DNA of 64,000 bases, from the NCBI GenBank assembly GCA_013398295.1, contig VZSF01008745.1:248001-312000 (forward strand), written 5' to 3'. Positions 13,781 through 25,060 of the stretch are shown here, piece after piece (positions within the stretch are counted from its first letter, which is position 1; the number at the start of each line of letters is the position of its first letter). The DNA comes from Chionis minor (Eukaryota > Chordata > Aves > Charadriiformes > Chionididae). The notes beneath the pieces are model-generated. The model was not told the DNA's origin. It was given only the letters and a program-made list of their open reading frames with translations, and made no database searches. The translations under genes and the position numbers were made by a program.

Positions 13781-16225
13781 CCTTCTGTCTTGTATACATA
13801 CAGTGGACCCAGTGTCTTCTGAGGGAAATACCCCTATGTTTAGAGGAAAATAAGTTCCTTCAGCTTTTCATAGTGACAACGCTTTGATTTTTCTCTCGAT
13901 ACTGTGGCTGCCAGCCTACGAAGGCACTTAATCAACTTAAAGGTACAAGGTGAGACTGACAGTTTGAAAAAAACCCAAGTTGCTCAGGTGTAGGTCTCTG
14001 AAAAGCTGCTATGAATTTGACAAAAAGGAATGAAATTAAATTCATTTTCAAGTGAGATAACAGCTTGTCTAGAGAATATACTCCAGGCCTGGAATGTGGG
14101 CTCAAAATTGTTAATAACCTATGTACCACATCCCCATTCAAAATATTTGTCATATCCCATAGCTACATCATGACTTCCTAGTACAATTGCACATAATTCA
14201 TGGCCCAAGGTAAAGACAATATATCTTGGAAGATATCCAAGAGAAGCATGAGGCTGATAGAAGGGTCACTCGTGACACAGTCCTAGGGGACATTGCTTAG
14301 AACATCCTAAATCAAGCTGGGCTGGTAAGAGTGTAATTTTACTTACATAAACAACAGTAGCCTTGACTTTTTGGCACTATTTCAGCAGTAAAGTTTTTGG
14401 CCAATTGACTTAAGGAAAACTTTTAACACTGGTGATTATGTTCTAATGATCCATCTTCTTCCTGCCATTTCACTACTCACAGTTAACATTCATACCTCTT
14501 TATAATCTTTATAATCCTCCTATGTAATACTGCTATTTCAGCTCAGATGTAGTTACAACTAAGACTTTCAAAACATCAATACAAGTGAATCTTGTGTCAT
14601 TACCCTTGAACTCTACAGGACTTTATTACAACACAAACTTTCCCCTATATTGACTTCAACACTTGCAGCTTGAATCTTGACAAAACTATTATTTTGTGTG
14701 GCAACGTGCCAAGCTGGTAAATATGGTCTGAGAATCTTCAAACTGGAAAAGCCCACCTTAAAAAAAAACTTATTGCAATTATGCCTCGAACACACTGCAA
14801 GGTGAGATAAAAATCACTTATAAAGGAGTCTCAAGGCTATTGTCTTATGAAGTGGTTGCAACTCTTGTTCTTTATCGCTTTTTCCTCCTAAGTAAAGAAT
14901 ACAGACCCTTCTATAAAGAAATAGTATCTTTTATCATCACTAAGGAAAACAGGGGAGAATTGATAAGCTCTTTCTTTTTTCAGATGTTTATGCTGATCAT
15001 TAAGCAAAAGATTCATCCATGAAGTCCTACTAGGAGGAACAAAGTGTGTCACATCACAGCTTTACCTTCATTAGCTGGTAATTTGGTTCAACGAGGAGTT
15101 GAACAACAGATGGCAGTACCTGTCGCTGAGGCACCACATTCATACCACACAAGCTATTCAGAATCTGCTCAGGATTTATTCTTCAGAATAGATTCAGTAT
15201 TGTCCTTTAGGCTAAATGTTTCTTTGTCCCATTCCCCCAATATATTCACACTGTCTGAAAGACCAGCTTAGACCCCCTGGAGTGTATTTGCTGCATGCCC
15301 AGAGTGGAGATTTTGGTATCATGTCTTCTGAAAGGCCTCTCTTCCCTGACATCTAAGGGCAACCCCCAAACTCAACCAGTGCACACTAAGTGGGAACACT
15401 GGGAGCACCCCTCTCAAAGATACACTGCTGCTGGAGATACAGCGCCTGCTATTACTTCAGAAAATACCCTTTTCTATCGGAAAACCAAATTAAAAAATGG
15501 TCTTGTTTGAAGAATACATTTGTTTTGTGAATTAAAAGAATGTCTCCAACATGGTCTAAAAGGGCGACTGAAAAAGAAAGCTGTAATCTCTTGCTGGACC
15601 AATACACCCTTTAGAATTGTTACTCCCAAACAAAAGAGAGAAGACATGAACCAGAAAGCTCAGCTTGCTCTAATGCTATAGGACCACCAGGGAGAAGGTC
15701 TTACAGGGCAGTGACCTGTAAGGAACCCTGCTCTCTCACTGTTCAAGTTTCAGAGCTCGGCTGCTTTGAACTTCAGGGCTGATGTGTTGGGAGAGAGGAC
15801 TCCTAAAGCCGAACAGCAAGATCCAAACTCTAATGGGCTTTGTAGCTGGACATCAAGCACCTCATATGGCAAACAGAAAAAAGCAGAACTGTGGTTATAA
15901 AAAAGACTATGTTACATTAATGGTCCTAGTACTGCCATGCTACTGTGTTTATTAAAAAGACAAGCGCTTCTCTGTGATCTTTCAGGAAAGCGTTAGACAA
16001 AAAGTTGTGCCAATGTCTCACTAGGAGGAGCAGAATTGGGCAGAAGGAGGCCACAAAATTTTGTTCAAAGGGAAAAGAATATAGATTCTCACTGTGTCCT
16101 GGAAGTGCAATTGTATCACAAACAGTAAGCATGTCAACATCAACAGGTCAGATCACACCTGCACCATCATGACCTTGCTCTCACTATGCTGCTCAGATGC
16201 TTCTCCCATCTATCAGAATCATACC

Positions 16226-16242
16226 TTTTTTTTTTTTTTTTT
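16226..16242 (+). repeat. T17 homopolymer
   Basis: A run of 17 T in CNKSR2 intron 7, reading as poly-A in the pre-mRNA. No retroposed sequence or target-site duplication is evident beside it. Confidence 0.9.
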
Positions 16243-17802
16243 GGTTAAAGGAAGCAGCTAGCAACTCTTTATTTAAAACCAGGAGACACCTTACTTTAAG
16301 GCGTTAGTCATTTTCAAAAAATACTTTAACACACAACAGGTTTTTCCCTAGATAGCAGACTGCAGTTTCTCAATCTGCTGTGAGCACCCCCAGGGTGCTA
16401 CAGTGAGTGAAAGAGTCAGTAACGAAAGCAGAAAAGTCATCACGACTGAAGCTTCCTGATGTGGCTTTAAATTATATTCATGAATCACAAAAGATAGGAG
16501 TTTTGAGGGACTGCATTAAGATTTTATTTTTATCTTTGCCCCTGGGAAATTAAATCCAATATTAGTAAGTCATGGAGAGAAATGGTTCCTTTTTTAATCT
16601 GAGAGAAATTCAACTGTAAAAACTATCTCTTTCTTTCATATGTTTTCTAGATTAAGCTCATGTATGGCTCTATTGTTTTTCTTTACTTTTCCTAATTCCA
16701 CTGATGATAACTGTAGTTGTCGGTCTGAGACTCTAGAATTTTGACTTCAAGGTTGAAATTCCTTACATTTTTCTTATTCTGAGACAAGTGGTATTCACAG
16801 AAGTTCTACAACAGCTCTTATCTACTGGATATAACCGATGGATCCTGCCCACAGCAGAAGAAAAAAGAAAGAAGAAAGGCTATCAGATTGCAGTTCCTAT
16901 GAAGGATGAAAACAATACTCCTATTTTATTGAGATGTTAACAGAACCTCACCGTAGATCAGAGACAGCAGCTGTAAATAGCACGTAGGGAGTTTGCACTT
17001 TCCATAGTATGACACAGTAGCAGGATAAAATAAACATTTCTGACAGCTTCATTTTAAGAAAATGGCGTCGATATCTTTGAAAGGAATTGCCTTTCCTTTC
17101 ATTCCTTCCAAACCATTACAGAACATTTCAGTGTTGTTTAGTGGCTTGTTCCATGTTCACTGAAGATTATGGATAAAAGCCTTTCCCCCTAAAACGATCA
17201 TTTTGCTCACTTCCTAACAGCCAGACAGTCCTCTAAATATGGTGTACAAGGAAAGGAGGTTGTATTTCAAAGGCAGTTCAGAAGAAGTCTATTGTGTTTT
17301 GCTTGCTGTTTAATGCCTTCAGTGAGAATTAGTACACTAGTAGTAAGTCTTCCTTTCTATAAGCATTACTCAGAAGTTCATGCAGAAATATATGGTTATT
17401 TGTCAATGTGAAGGGATGTCCTCATTTCCATGCATTTATTTACAACAAAATAGAGCTTGATAGATGGAAAATATAAAAGCTGCTTGTCTAATACTGCAGC
17501 AAATTTGAGCATATCAGCCTATACATAAAAAGGCATTTATCTTTTATTCATAGAGCAAGGTAACTCCAAGACAGCTAGTTCCTATCTTGAACAACTGCAG
17601 CATTTCAGGTGTCTTGCAAGAAAAAAATCAAAACTGGTTCTTCTGGTCCTCAACTGGGAGCAACTCTTTCAATTCTAAGGTAAACAAGCACAAGCGTTTC
17701 TGCCGTCCAACATGCTATTGGTCCTCAACAGCCAACTAGCACACTTTTGCAAGCAAAATGTAGTCTATAGCAAAGAGAAAGCATAAACCACAGGTAAGGT
17801 CA

Positions 17803-17904
<102 letters not shown>

Positions 17905-19244
17905 CTAAGAAAAAGACATCATGGGAAAGAATTTTTAAAGTGTTTTACAAACCATCACCATCCAAACATAACTTGCATATCTCTAAAAGAAAAGCCTTTT
18001 TTTCTTTTTTTTTTCCTTTAAGATTTGTGGACTTTTAATATATGCTTTGAGGAACTCGTCTCTGGATAGGAAAGTGCATTTTGATACACTTCAAGAACAA
18101 CAGCCCAAATGATTCTGGCCCTAATTATCAGTAGCAAACTAAAACTTTTATCACAGTCATCTCCATAAATAGTCCCCAGGGTTTTTTTAAACATACTCCT
18201 TCAACTACAAATATAACAACATCTGATTACAAAAAATCCCAGAATTACAATTTGCCTTAGGATGATCAATACTTCCATGTTGCTTTGGAAGCCACAGAAG
18301 GCTTTAAAGGATCTGGAGTCTCTGGCAAGCAATGCTGCAAAATAACTTTCAAACTGATAACTAATGCTCTGAAGTGTGCCTGCAAAATGGCTCTAAGACT
18401 TTCTGACAGCCTCACACAACTCAGTGAACAGGTCAGCTATAAAACTCAATAATGAAAACTTAAATGCTAACTTTGTTAGCTATCCCACTTCTTTCAAAAA
18501 CATATGGAAAAGGAGGGATAGCTTATGAACAGAAAGAACTTCCTGCATGGGCAGTCCGAGACAGCGTCTCAAACCTGTTTTTTCATTACGTCATAATTCA
18601 AACATTTTAACAGCATCCACTAGGACAATGAGAGAAGGAAAAAGGAGAAATAATTGGCTTACATTGAGCATTCAACAACTTCTGAGGAATCTCCTTTCCC
18701 CTGACAGGTTCACAGAAAGCAGGTAAATATTGAGTTTGAGTTATCATTCTCTTCATAACCTACTTTTTCTCCTTTTAATCAGAGTGCCACAAAGTCATCT
18801 GTTCCTAACTGAAGAACAGGGTGCACTCACTGGTGATTAAGGATGGTAAAGAGGCAAAGATGATGTACCAGGTCAGACTAATCTAATTTGGGATCAGAAC
18901 TCATAGACAAGTGGGAACAAGGAAGTACCCCCCACTAAACATAACTGGATGATATCCCCAGGAAACAAAAAGGGACTTTATGAGTTTCTCAGGAAAGCGG
19001 GCTCAAAACTAAACTCCTATTTTGCTCTGGACAATACATAGCAGTAATGGCATCAAATCCAGTTGTCATGTTGGGCTGCCACAGATAGAAGAGAACAAAG
19101 CAAGAATCTGCTCGTTACTACACAGATAGAAGCCCCTGGCATCACCCTTCAACTTCCAGCTCCCCTATGCACCTTCAGCAATTTTTACCGTTGATCGGCT
19201 CCATGCACGTAGTTTCCTGCTTAATTCAGTTATCTCGAATATAG

Positions 19245-19350
19245 AATGGCAATTTCTTACACATTTATCCTCACAACACCCCTGTGAGGTAGGGAAACAC
19301 TAATACACAGACATTTTACAGGCAGGGTAATGAGCCACACAAGAGGCTGA
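19245..19350 (-). mobile_element. MIR-like (tRNA-derived core) SINE relic
   Basis: On the minus strand the sequence reads CTGTAAAATGTCTGTGTATT, then CCCTACCTCACAGGGGTGTT and GTGAGGATAAATG. This follows the conserved 3' half of MIR and L2-tail elements ('ctgtaaaatgggga... cctacctcatagggttgttgtgaggat'). Upstream in that orientation, CAGCCTCTTGTGTGGCTCAT fits the 'cctctctgtgcctcag' portion. The element may extend to about 19445 with lower similarity. It is old, diverged and in the CNKSR2 sense orientation. Confidence 0.62.
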
Positions 19351-21914
19351 GCTATGTTGGTATCTGTTGTCTAGTACACATACCCACCCTCAAACCACCA
19401 AAAATCAGTCCCTAATCCCTCTCAGGATCTGAATCTAAGTGACCTGACCATACACCTTGCAACATGGCAAGAGCTGAAATCATGGTGACCTCATGGTGAC
19501 AGGAACTATGAGTCAGGTGGCCACACAGAGCAATTTCTGAAGAAAGTCCCGTCTTTGTTTTCATTGACAGCGAGTTACTGCTTTCAGCTTAAAACACCAA
19601 GGTGACAGCTGAGGATAAAGTCTCGCCCTTAATGGTTACACAGTGTTTAGTTTTGAGCAAACCATTATTCTAAAGGATAGTATGCTGCCATGACAGAGTG
19701 CAATTCACATCCAATCTAGTCTTTTCTACAAATTTTGCTTTTTCAAAACCTTTCAAAGAGGAGAAAGAATTTTTGCAGTATTTTCTTTAAAGGTTAAGAT
19801 CAAGATTTTGCACAAATTAGGAAAGAGAGGAAAGAGGGAAGTGGCAAAAAACCCCCAGATTGTAATTATTCCACATATGAAAAATTAATAAATGCTATAC
19901 TAGTACCATGCCACATTAGTTTTGCAAGAGCCAAAATAATTCTGTTTACAAAGCAGCTTTTAAATGGGAAGAGGTAACATTTTGCAACAGAAAGATGAGT
20001 TACCCTTTCCCTCACATTCCTCCACTCCTCGTTTTGAGTGAACTTGTTTTAAGTATGGGAAATGGTACACATAAGAGAATGTTTCTGGCTTATATTGTTT
20101 GATCTGGAATGGAAATAAGAATACCATAGACATTTACAAGTTTTCCCCTCTTTGCCTCCTTGTGACTGCACAATATCAACAGTACTTTTAGTGACAGGGG
20201 AGATTCGTGTGTGTGCTGTTCATTTGTACCAAAACAAATTGGCAGATACACATCTTAGTTATCCAAAGATAATACCATGGTCCCTATGAATTTACAAGAA
20301 TGAGTTGGGTCAAATAAGAGGAAAGATAATTCAGTTAATACAACTAAAATAACCATAAGGTAATCACCCTAGCAATCAAGAACAAATGTATGCCTAGATT
20401 AAAGATCAGATAACTCATGCTTAAATACATCGGAGATTGTCCTGATCAGTTATGGGTAGAAGTCTAATTTCAAGCCAACCATTACCTTTTGTCCTGGTGT
20501 GAAGGCTTAAGGGTTAGAAGAGATACTTTTTTTTTTTAAAGAAAAAAACCAGAATCTGATATATTTTTAACATTTTATGCAATGCTGGATGGAAGAGAAA
20601 AGACGACACTAATTCCATTTTCTCACACACATAACTGATCTTTTACTCTTTCACTGTGACACCATCTTAATAAAATCCCCCAAAGCTGCATGTGCCTCTT
20701 TAACCCCAAACAGTTCTCAGAACCCTGTTCATAATTTTTTCCCAGCTCCTCCTATATTTCAAACCAAATAATGCAGGAGAAATATTAGGAACGGTAGTTC
20801 ACTGAATTCCTGGAAAATACTTTCTAGCCAGGGAGTCAGCAGTGCACTTTTAATCAGCTGCCGCACTCTGCTGTATCTACAAATTGTATTTTATGAAGGA
20901 TTTTTTCCATGACAGACTCATTGTGTGTTTGCTTCAGCAGGCAAAGAGTAACCCAGAACAGTCAGTCTCATCTTCTTGTGAATTCACCTTTGCATTACTG
21001 AATCTAGCAAGCTAGGCGAATAGCTGCAACTTGAAATCATATCACAGTATCTGAACTGACTAGGATTAAAATGATCATATGATCACGAAAAAAATTGAAA
21101 TTCAAGATTAACCCTTGCCACAGTTTTCCAATATTCTGTTCTGTATTAAAAAAAAGAAAAAAAAAAGAAAAATAGAAAGGAATTGTTGAAGAAAAACTTC
21201 CCAAGGAAAACTTGATTACCCGCTTTTTGTGTAACCAAAGGTGTACAGTACTCCGCTTATTTGCTAAATACAATCACTGTTTTCAGTCAAGCAGCAATAT
21301 TTTTAAGTCTGTTACCTGGCAAAAGATAGTAACTAAGCTGGTCAGTTTTGTCTCTTTCTAGAACATCAGTAGTGTAAAATCACACAAAATTAAATTCTGC
21401 CTATTTATACAGATGAAACAACTTCCAAGTCCTCAAAAGAAGGGAAAAAAAAAAAAGGAAGTGATTACACATGGGAGCATGTGTAGCATGTGTACACATG
21501 GGAGCTGGTGACTGCAAAGCTGACCCTGTTAATCCATTTTAGGGCTTTTAAAATAATCTTCTACCCTGAGAACTCCCTTTTCACCCTTGCTTCACAGCCA
21601 ATACAGGCTGTATCTCTTCCAACAGCAACACTCACTGGAGAACATGCGTATGCAGCCAGTCACACAACTACACCTGGGCAACAGACCACGGATGCGGGGG
21701 GAGAGGGGGGAAGTGAAAAAAAGGCAATATCAAAACCCACCCATAACATTGCTTTACCCAATACACAAGAGTTTTCCCCACATCACACCCTAACAAAATT
21801 TTATACTTGCCAGGTTATTTAGCCTCTTTTTTTCTGATAAGTGTTAGCTAGTTTTAATACCTATAAGACATTGTAAACCCTGCAACACATTTACCTGTTC
21901 CTTCTGCATTAACA

Positions 21915-21949
21915 TATTAGTCTGCCAATTTACATTTGGCAGACTGATA
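21915..21949. other. Near-perfect hairpin (14-bp stem, 7-nt loop)
   Basis: The left arm TATTAGTCTGCCAA (21915-21928) and right arm TTGGCAGACTGATA (21936-21949) pair over 14 positions with one G-U wobble in a plus-strand RNA. The inner 10 bp (AGTCTGCCAA) are perfect and the loop is TTTACAT. GACTGATAC is repeated directly just 3' of the stem. The stem is too short for a typical pre-miRNA. Confidence 0.7.
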
Positions 21950-22564
21950 CTCTGACTGATACTTACGTTTCCACAAGGAAAGGTCAAATATAGTGAAAGA
22001 ACTATTTGTGTTGATTAAAACATCCTGATAGTGTTCCGATCTGTTTTAAGTCGTAAAAACTCCAACCATTTTCTCAACTCTGTCATATATTTACCATATG
22101 AGTTTAGGGAAATAGCACCGTTTTCCAAACTTTTTATTTCCTTCTCTTCTCTGTCCCTTTTTCTCTCCCTGATTACTTTAGCTTCTTAGATATTAAATTT
22201 GAGATGTTAGATATTCTGCTTATGCTAGGTGACAAAAAAAATCTTCCCAGTTCACAGCCATCCTTGTCCTCTTCCTTATACTTGAAGATTTTGTTTAGTG
22301 ACCAGTAGAGCCAGCACAGAACTGTCATGTGGGTCAAAAATCTAGAAGAAAGTTGACAATAATCTATTTTTCCACCTCCATCGTCGCATAAATCCTGGAA
22401 GAAGGTCCAGAAGTTACCGGGCTTCACATTCATCCAAGTGCTCCTGATGTGCAGAGGATATTCACAACTCCAAGCTCCACCACCAGTTCTTAAACTGACA
22501 CGCTTAGCACTCAACAGGGTGGTACTGATATGCATTCACTGTATCTTAATTGAAAGATATTAGT

Positions 22565-22800
22565 TTAAAGAAGAAACAACACCAACAAAAAACCCAGCAG
22601 CCCAAAAGCAAAGCTTTCATATAAAGCACCAAGAGCAACCTGACAAAGACGATCTGTTAGTAAGATTGGCAATGTAACAAAGTGAAAGGTGTAATATTCA
22701 TCCTTCAGGCGCAAATATATTGTCCTTGGTGCCTGCTCTGGAGAGCTCACAATCTAGAGACAGCACAATACAGAGGCAACAGAATAGTGGCATACAGGCA
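22565..22800 (-). mobile_element. Ancient L3/CR1-tail-like interspersed repeat, copy B
   Basis: On the minus strand the segment AGATTGTGAGCTCTCCAGAG followed by CAGGCACC matches the same core as copy A, and CTTGGTGCTTTATATGAAA fits the distal part of the family ('ggtgctactgtaatac'). It lies about 100-330 bases from copy A in the same orientation. The middle is more diverged. It could be a second insertion, or a duplication followed by decay. The edges are uncertain. Confidence 0.4.
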
Positions 22801-22894
22801 AGGATAAAGGGGAAAAAATACGACTGCATCAAGATAGCATTGTATCCTTCTATCGATTCTATACTGTGCGGTTGGTATTTTCCATTTTTTAAAA

Positions 22895-23085
22895 ATACGT
22901 AGAATTATTTTTATGACAATGACATGGTAGTCCTCACTCAGCATCAAGACCTTGTTCAGCTGGTTCACAAATACACATGAAAAGAAAAAGCCCTGCCTCA
23001 AGAGCTTCCAGTTTAAACAAACAAGACAGACAGAGGGTGTAAAACAGAGGCACAGAGGGAAAGGGATTTTCTCTCTCATCAGCTA
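22895..23085 (-). mobile_element. Ancient L3/CR1-tail-like interspersed repeat, copy A
   Basis: Read on the minus strand, this has the layout of a widespread amniote repeat: a CTCTGTGCCTCTGTTTTAC segment, then GGAAGCTCTTGAGGCAGGGC, then a TATGTGTATTTGTGAACCAG segment, ending in an ATAATTCT tail. The known family carries a 'tgtaagctctttggggcagggac' type core and an AATAATAA-type end. Identification is from remembered family structure, not a database search. The copy is old and diverged and lies in the transcribed orientation of CNKSR2. Confidence 0.55.
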
Positions 23086-23640
23086 ACCAGCAGGACCAGA
23101 CCCATGAAACACATTCTTATTTACAAAAATACCACTCGACATTTTTCAGTCACTGGGGGTTAACAACACCCTACAGAAAGGCGTAAATGAGGGAAAAAAA
23201 CTGAAACCAAAAAACAGTCACAAGACAGAAAGGAGAAGAAATAAAAGTTCAGAAGCTCAAATAAAAATGGACAGAACTCCAAACAAGGTGATCTAGAGAA
23301 AGGAGAAGCGTATTCTTTCTTTACAGTAGAAGATAAGATTTCGAGAGGTTGATTGCAGTGAGCTGGTGGAAGAGTTAAAATTACAGGAGAAAGAGAGGAA
23401 GGAGAGAATCCATGAAAAACTGAAATCCTGGAGGACTAGTCTGAAATGGATTCAGAGATAAAAAAGAAAGCCAGTGGAGGAAGGGAAAACAAATACCAGA
23501 CTAAAACAAAGGATGGGGCAATATTTACTCATCCAAATGGTTGGTTTTTTTCTCATATTTTAATTGTGATTTCCAAAAGAATGGAAAACTAATTTAGTGT
23601 ACAATTGCTCTAAATATATTGGCATACCAAGTTTATCAAA

Positions 23641-23690
23641 AACCAAACCAACCCAAAACCCCAAACCCACCAACAACCAACTCACGAACC
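23641..23690 (-). repeat. G/T-rich tract on the transcript strand
   Basis: The minus strand reads GGTGGGTTTGGGGTTTTGGG and then TTGGTTTGG, a telomere-like but irregular series of G runs in CNKSR2 intron 6. It could form a weak G-quadruplex in DNA or pre-mRNA. The function is unknown. Confidence 0.6.
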
Positions 23691-24475
23691 AAAATACTCT
23701 CCAAAACTACACCATTCAAACAACTTCAGCAACCTGCTGCAAAAAGTACAGCAGTAGTCCTTCTTATTCAAGAAAAGTGAATGAGAAAAAACTTGTGCAG
23801 AAGTTGCAAAAGCTATTTCATTAGGCAAAGAATGGATAACTGTATTGTGAACACCCCCTACTACCTTCAAGGATTGCGTGAAGAGATATTATTAGTGATG
23901 TAAAGTCATACAGCTGTAAAGTTATCTATCAGTGTTGGTTTTTTCCATGCAGTGGGTGTAGGATACTTGAGTAAACAAAAGATCAATGGTCAACTCTTGA
24001 ACAGCAAACACCGGATGGCTGCGCTGAGCCTTTACAAGCACCTCATTAAGCATGCAGAGTTCTTGCAGTAAAATTCAGTAAGCTACTTCTCAGCAGTGCT
24101 GTAGAGCCCTTGAATAACTTATAAAATAGCTTTATATCCCAGAGATACTATGAAGCATATTCCAGAATTTGACAGGTTTTGTGCATAAGCCCACGCAAAC
24201 TTCTTGGTTGAGTTGATCTTAGTAATTTAAATCCCTTCAGACTTCAAGATCCTAGAACAATCTGAACCATTTTTCAGCTGGTATAAATGGCAAGAACTTC
24301 TCACTCATTTCTCCCTGGTCACTTAACTCTTTGCATACATTGGTCAGCCTTACAAAATGCTTCCTTGTCAGCCCAGCTGTGTGAGAAACCAAACTAGCAT
24401 GAGAAATCAAACTATTTCCAGGCTTTAAAATAAAAAAGACTAAAATGTCCTGTTCCTTTCCATATATACAGCTTA

Positions 24476-24655
<180 letters not shown>

Positions 24656-24869
24656 CTAGGAAGAAAAAAAGAAAATAAAACGTCACAATAAGCGTACCAC
24701 CACTAACTATTTGCGTATCAGTCTACAATGTGAAGCACTGCATTTTTAAAGTACCTATTAAGACACTGAATTGACAAGGCAGGAGGAATGAAGGAGGATA
24801 TGGAAAGGCCTCAGTCAGCAGCACAGTGCAAAATCCCTTTTTTTGTGATGACCCCGAACCGACGCATTG

Positions 24870-25060
24870 TCAGACCAGGGAAGAACAAGAGGCAAATGCT
24901 TTTGCATCCGAGTAGAGAGAAAAAGGGACTGTGCGAGCTGCTGCCGCCACGGGCGCTCAGGGTTAGGTGCCCTGTCCCTGAGCTGTGCTCAGGCAGGCAG
25001 GGAGCGCCTGCTCAGCTCTCACCCCACCCCTCTGCCCACATCTTCCACAAAGTGCCCCCA
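24870..25060. other. Local GC-rich patch near CNKSR2 exon 6
   Basis: The stretch includes GAGCTGCTGCCGCCACGGGC and GCAGGCAGGGAGCGCCTGC, with several CpG, against an AT-rich background. It ends about 215 bases upstream of exon 6 in transcript order. It is too short and CpG-poor to call a CpG island. No exon or promoter motif is recognised. Confidence 0.5.

Noticed and set aside
13600..13887. 95-codon Lys/Pro-rich plus-strand frame
   Set aside because: Produced by an A/C-rich low-complexity stretch.
22173..22535. 120-codon minus-strand frame in intron 6 as a possible alternative exon
   Set aside because: No convincing splice signals at its edges, no recognised domain, and it adjoins decayed repeats.
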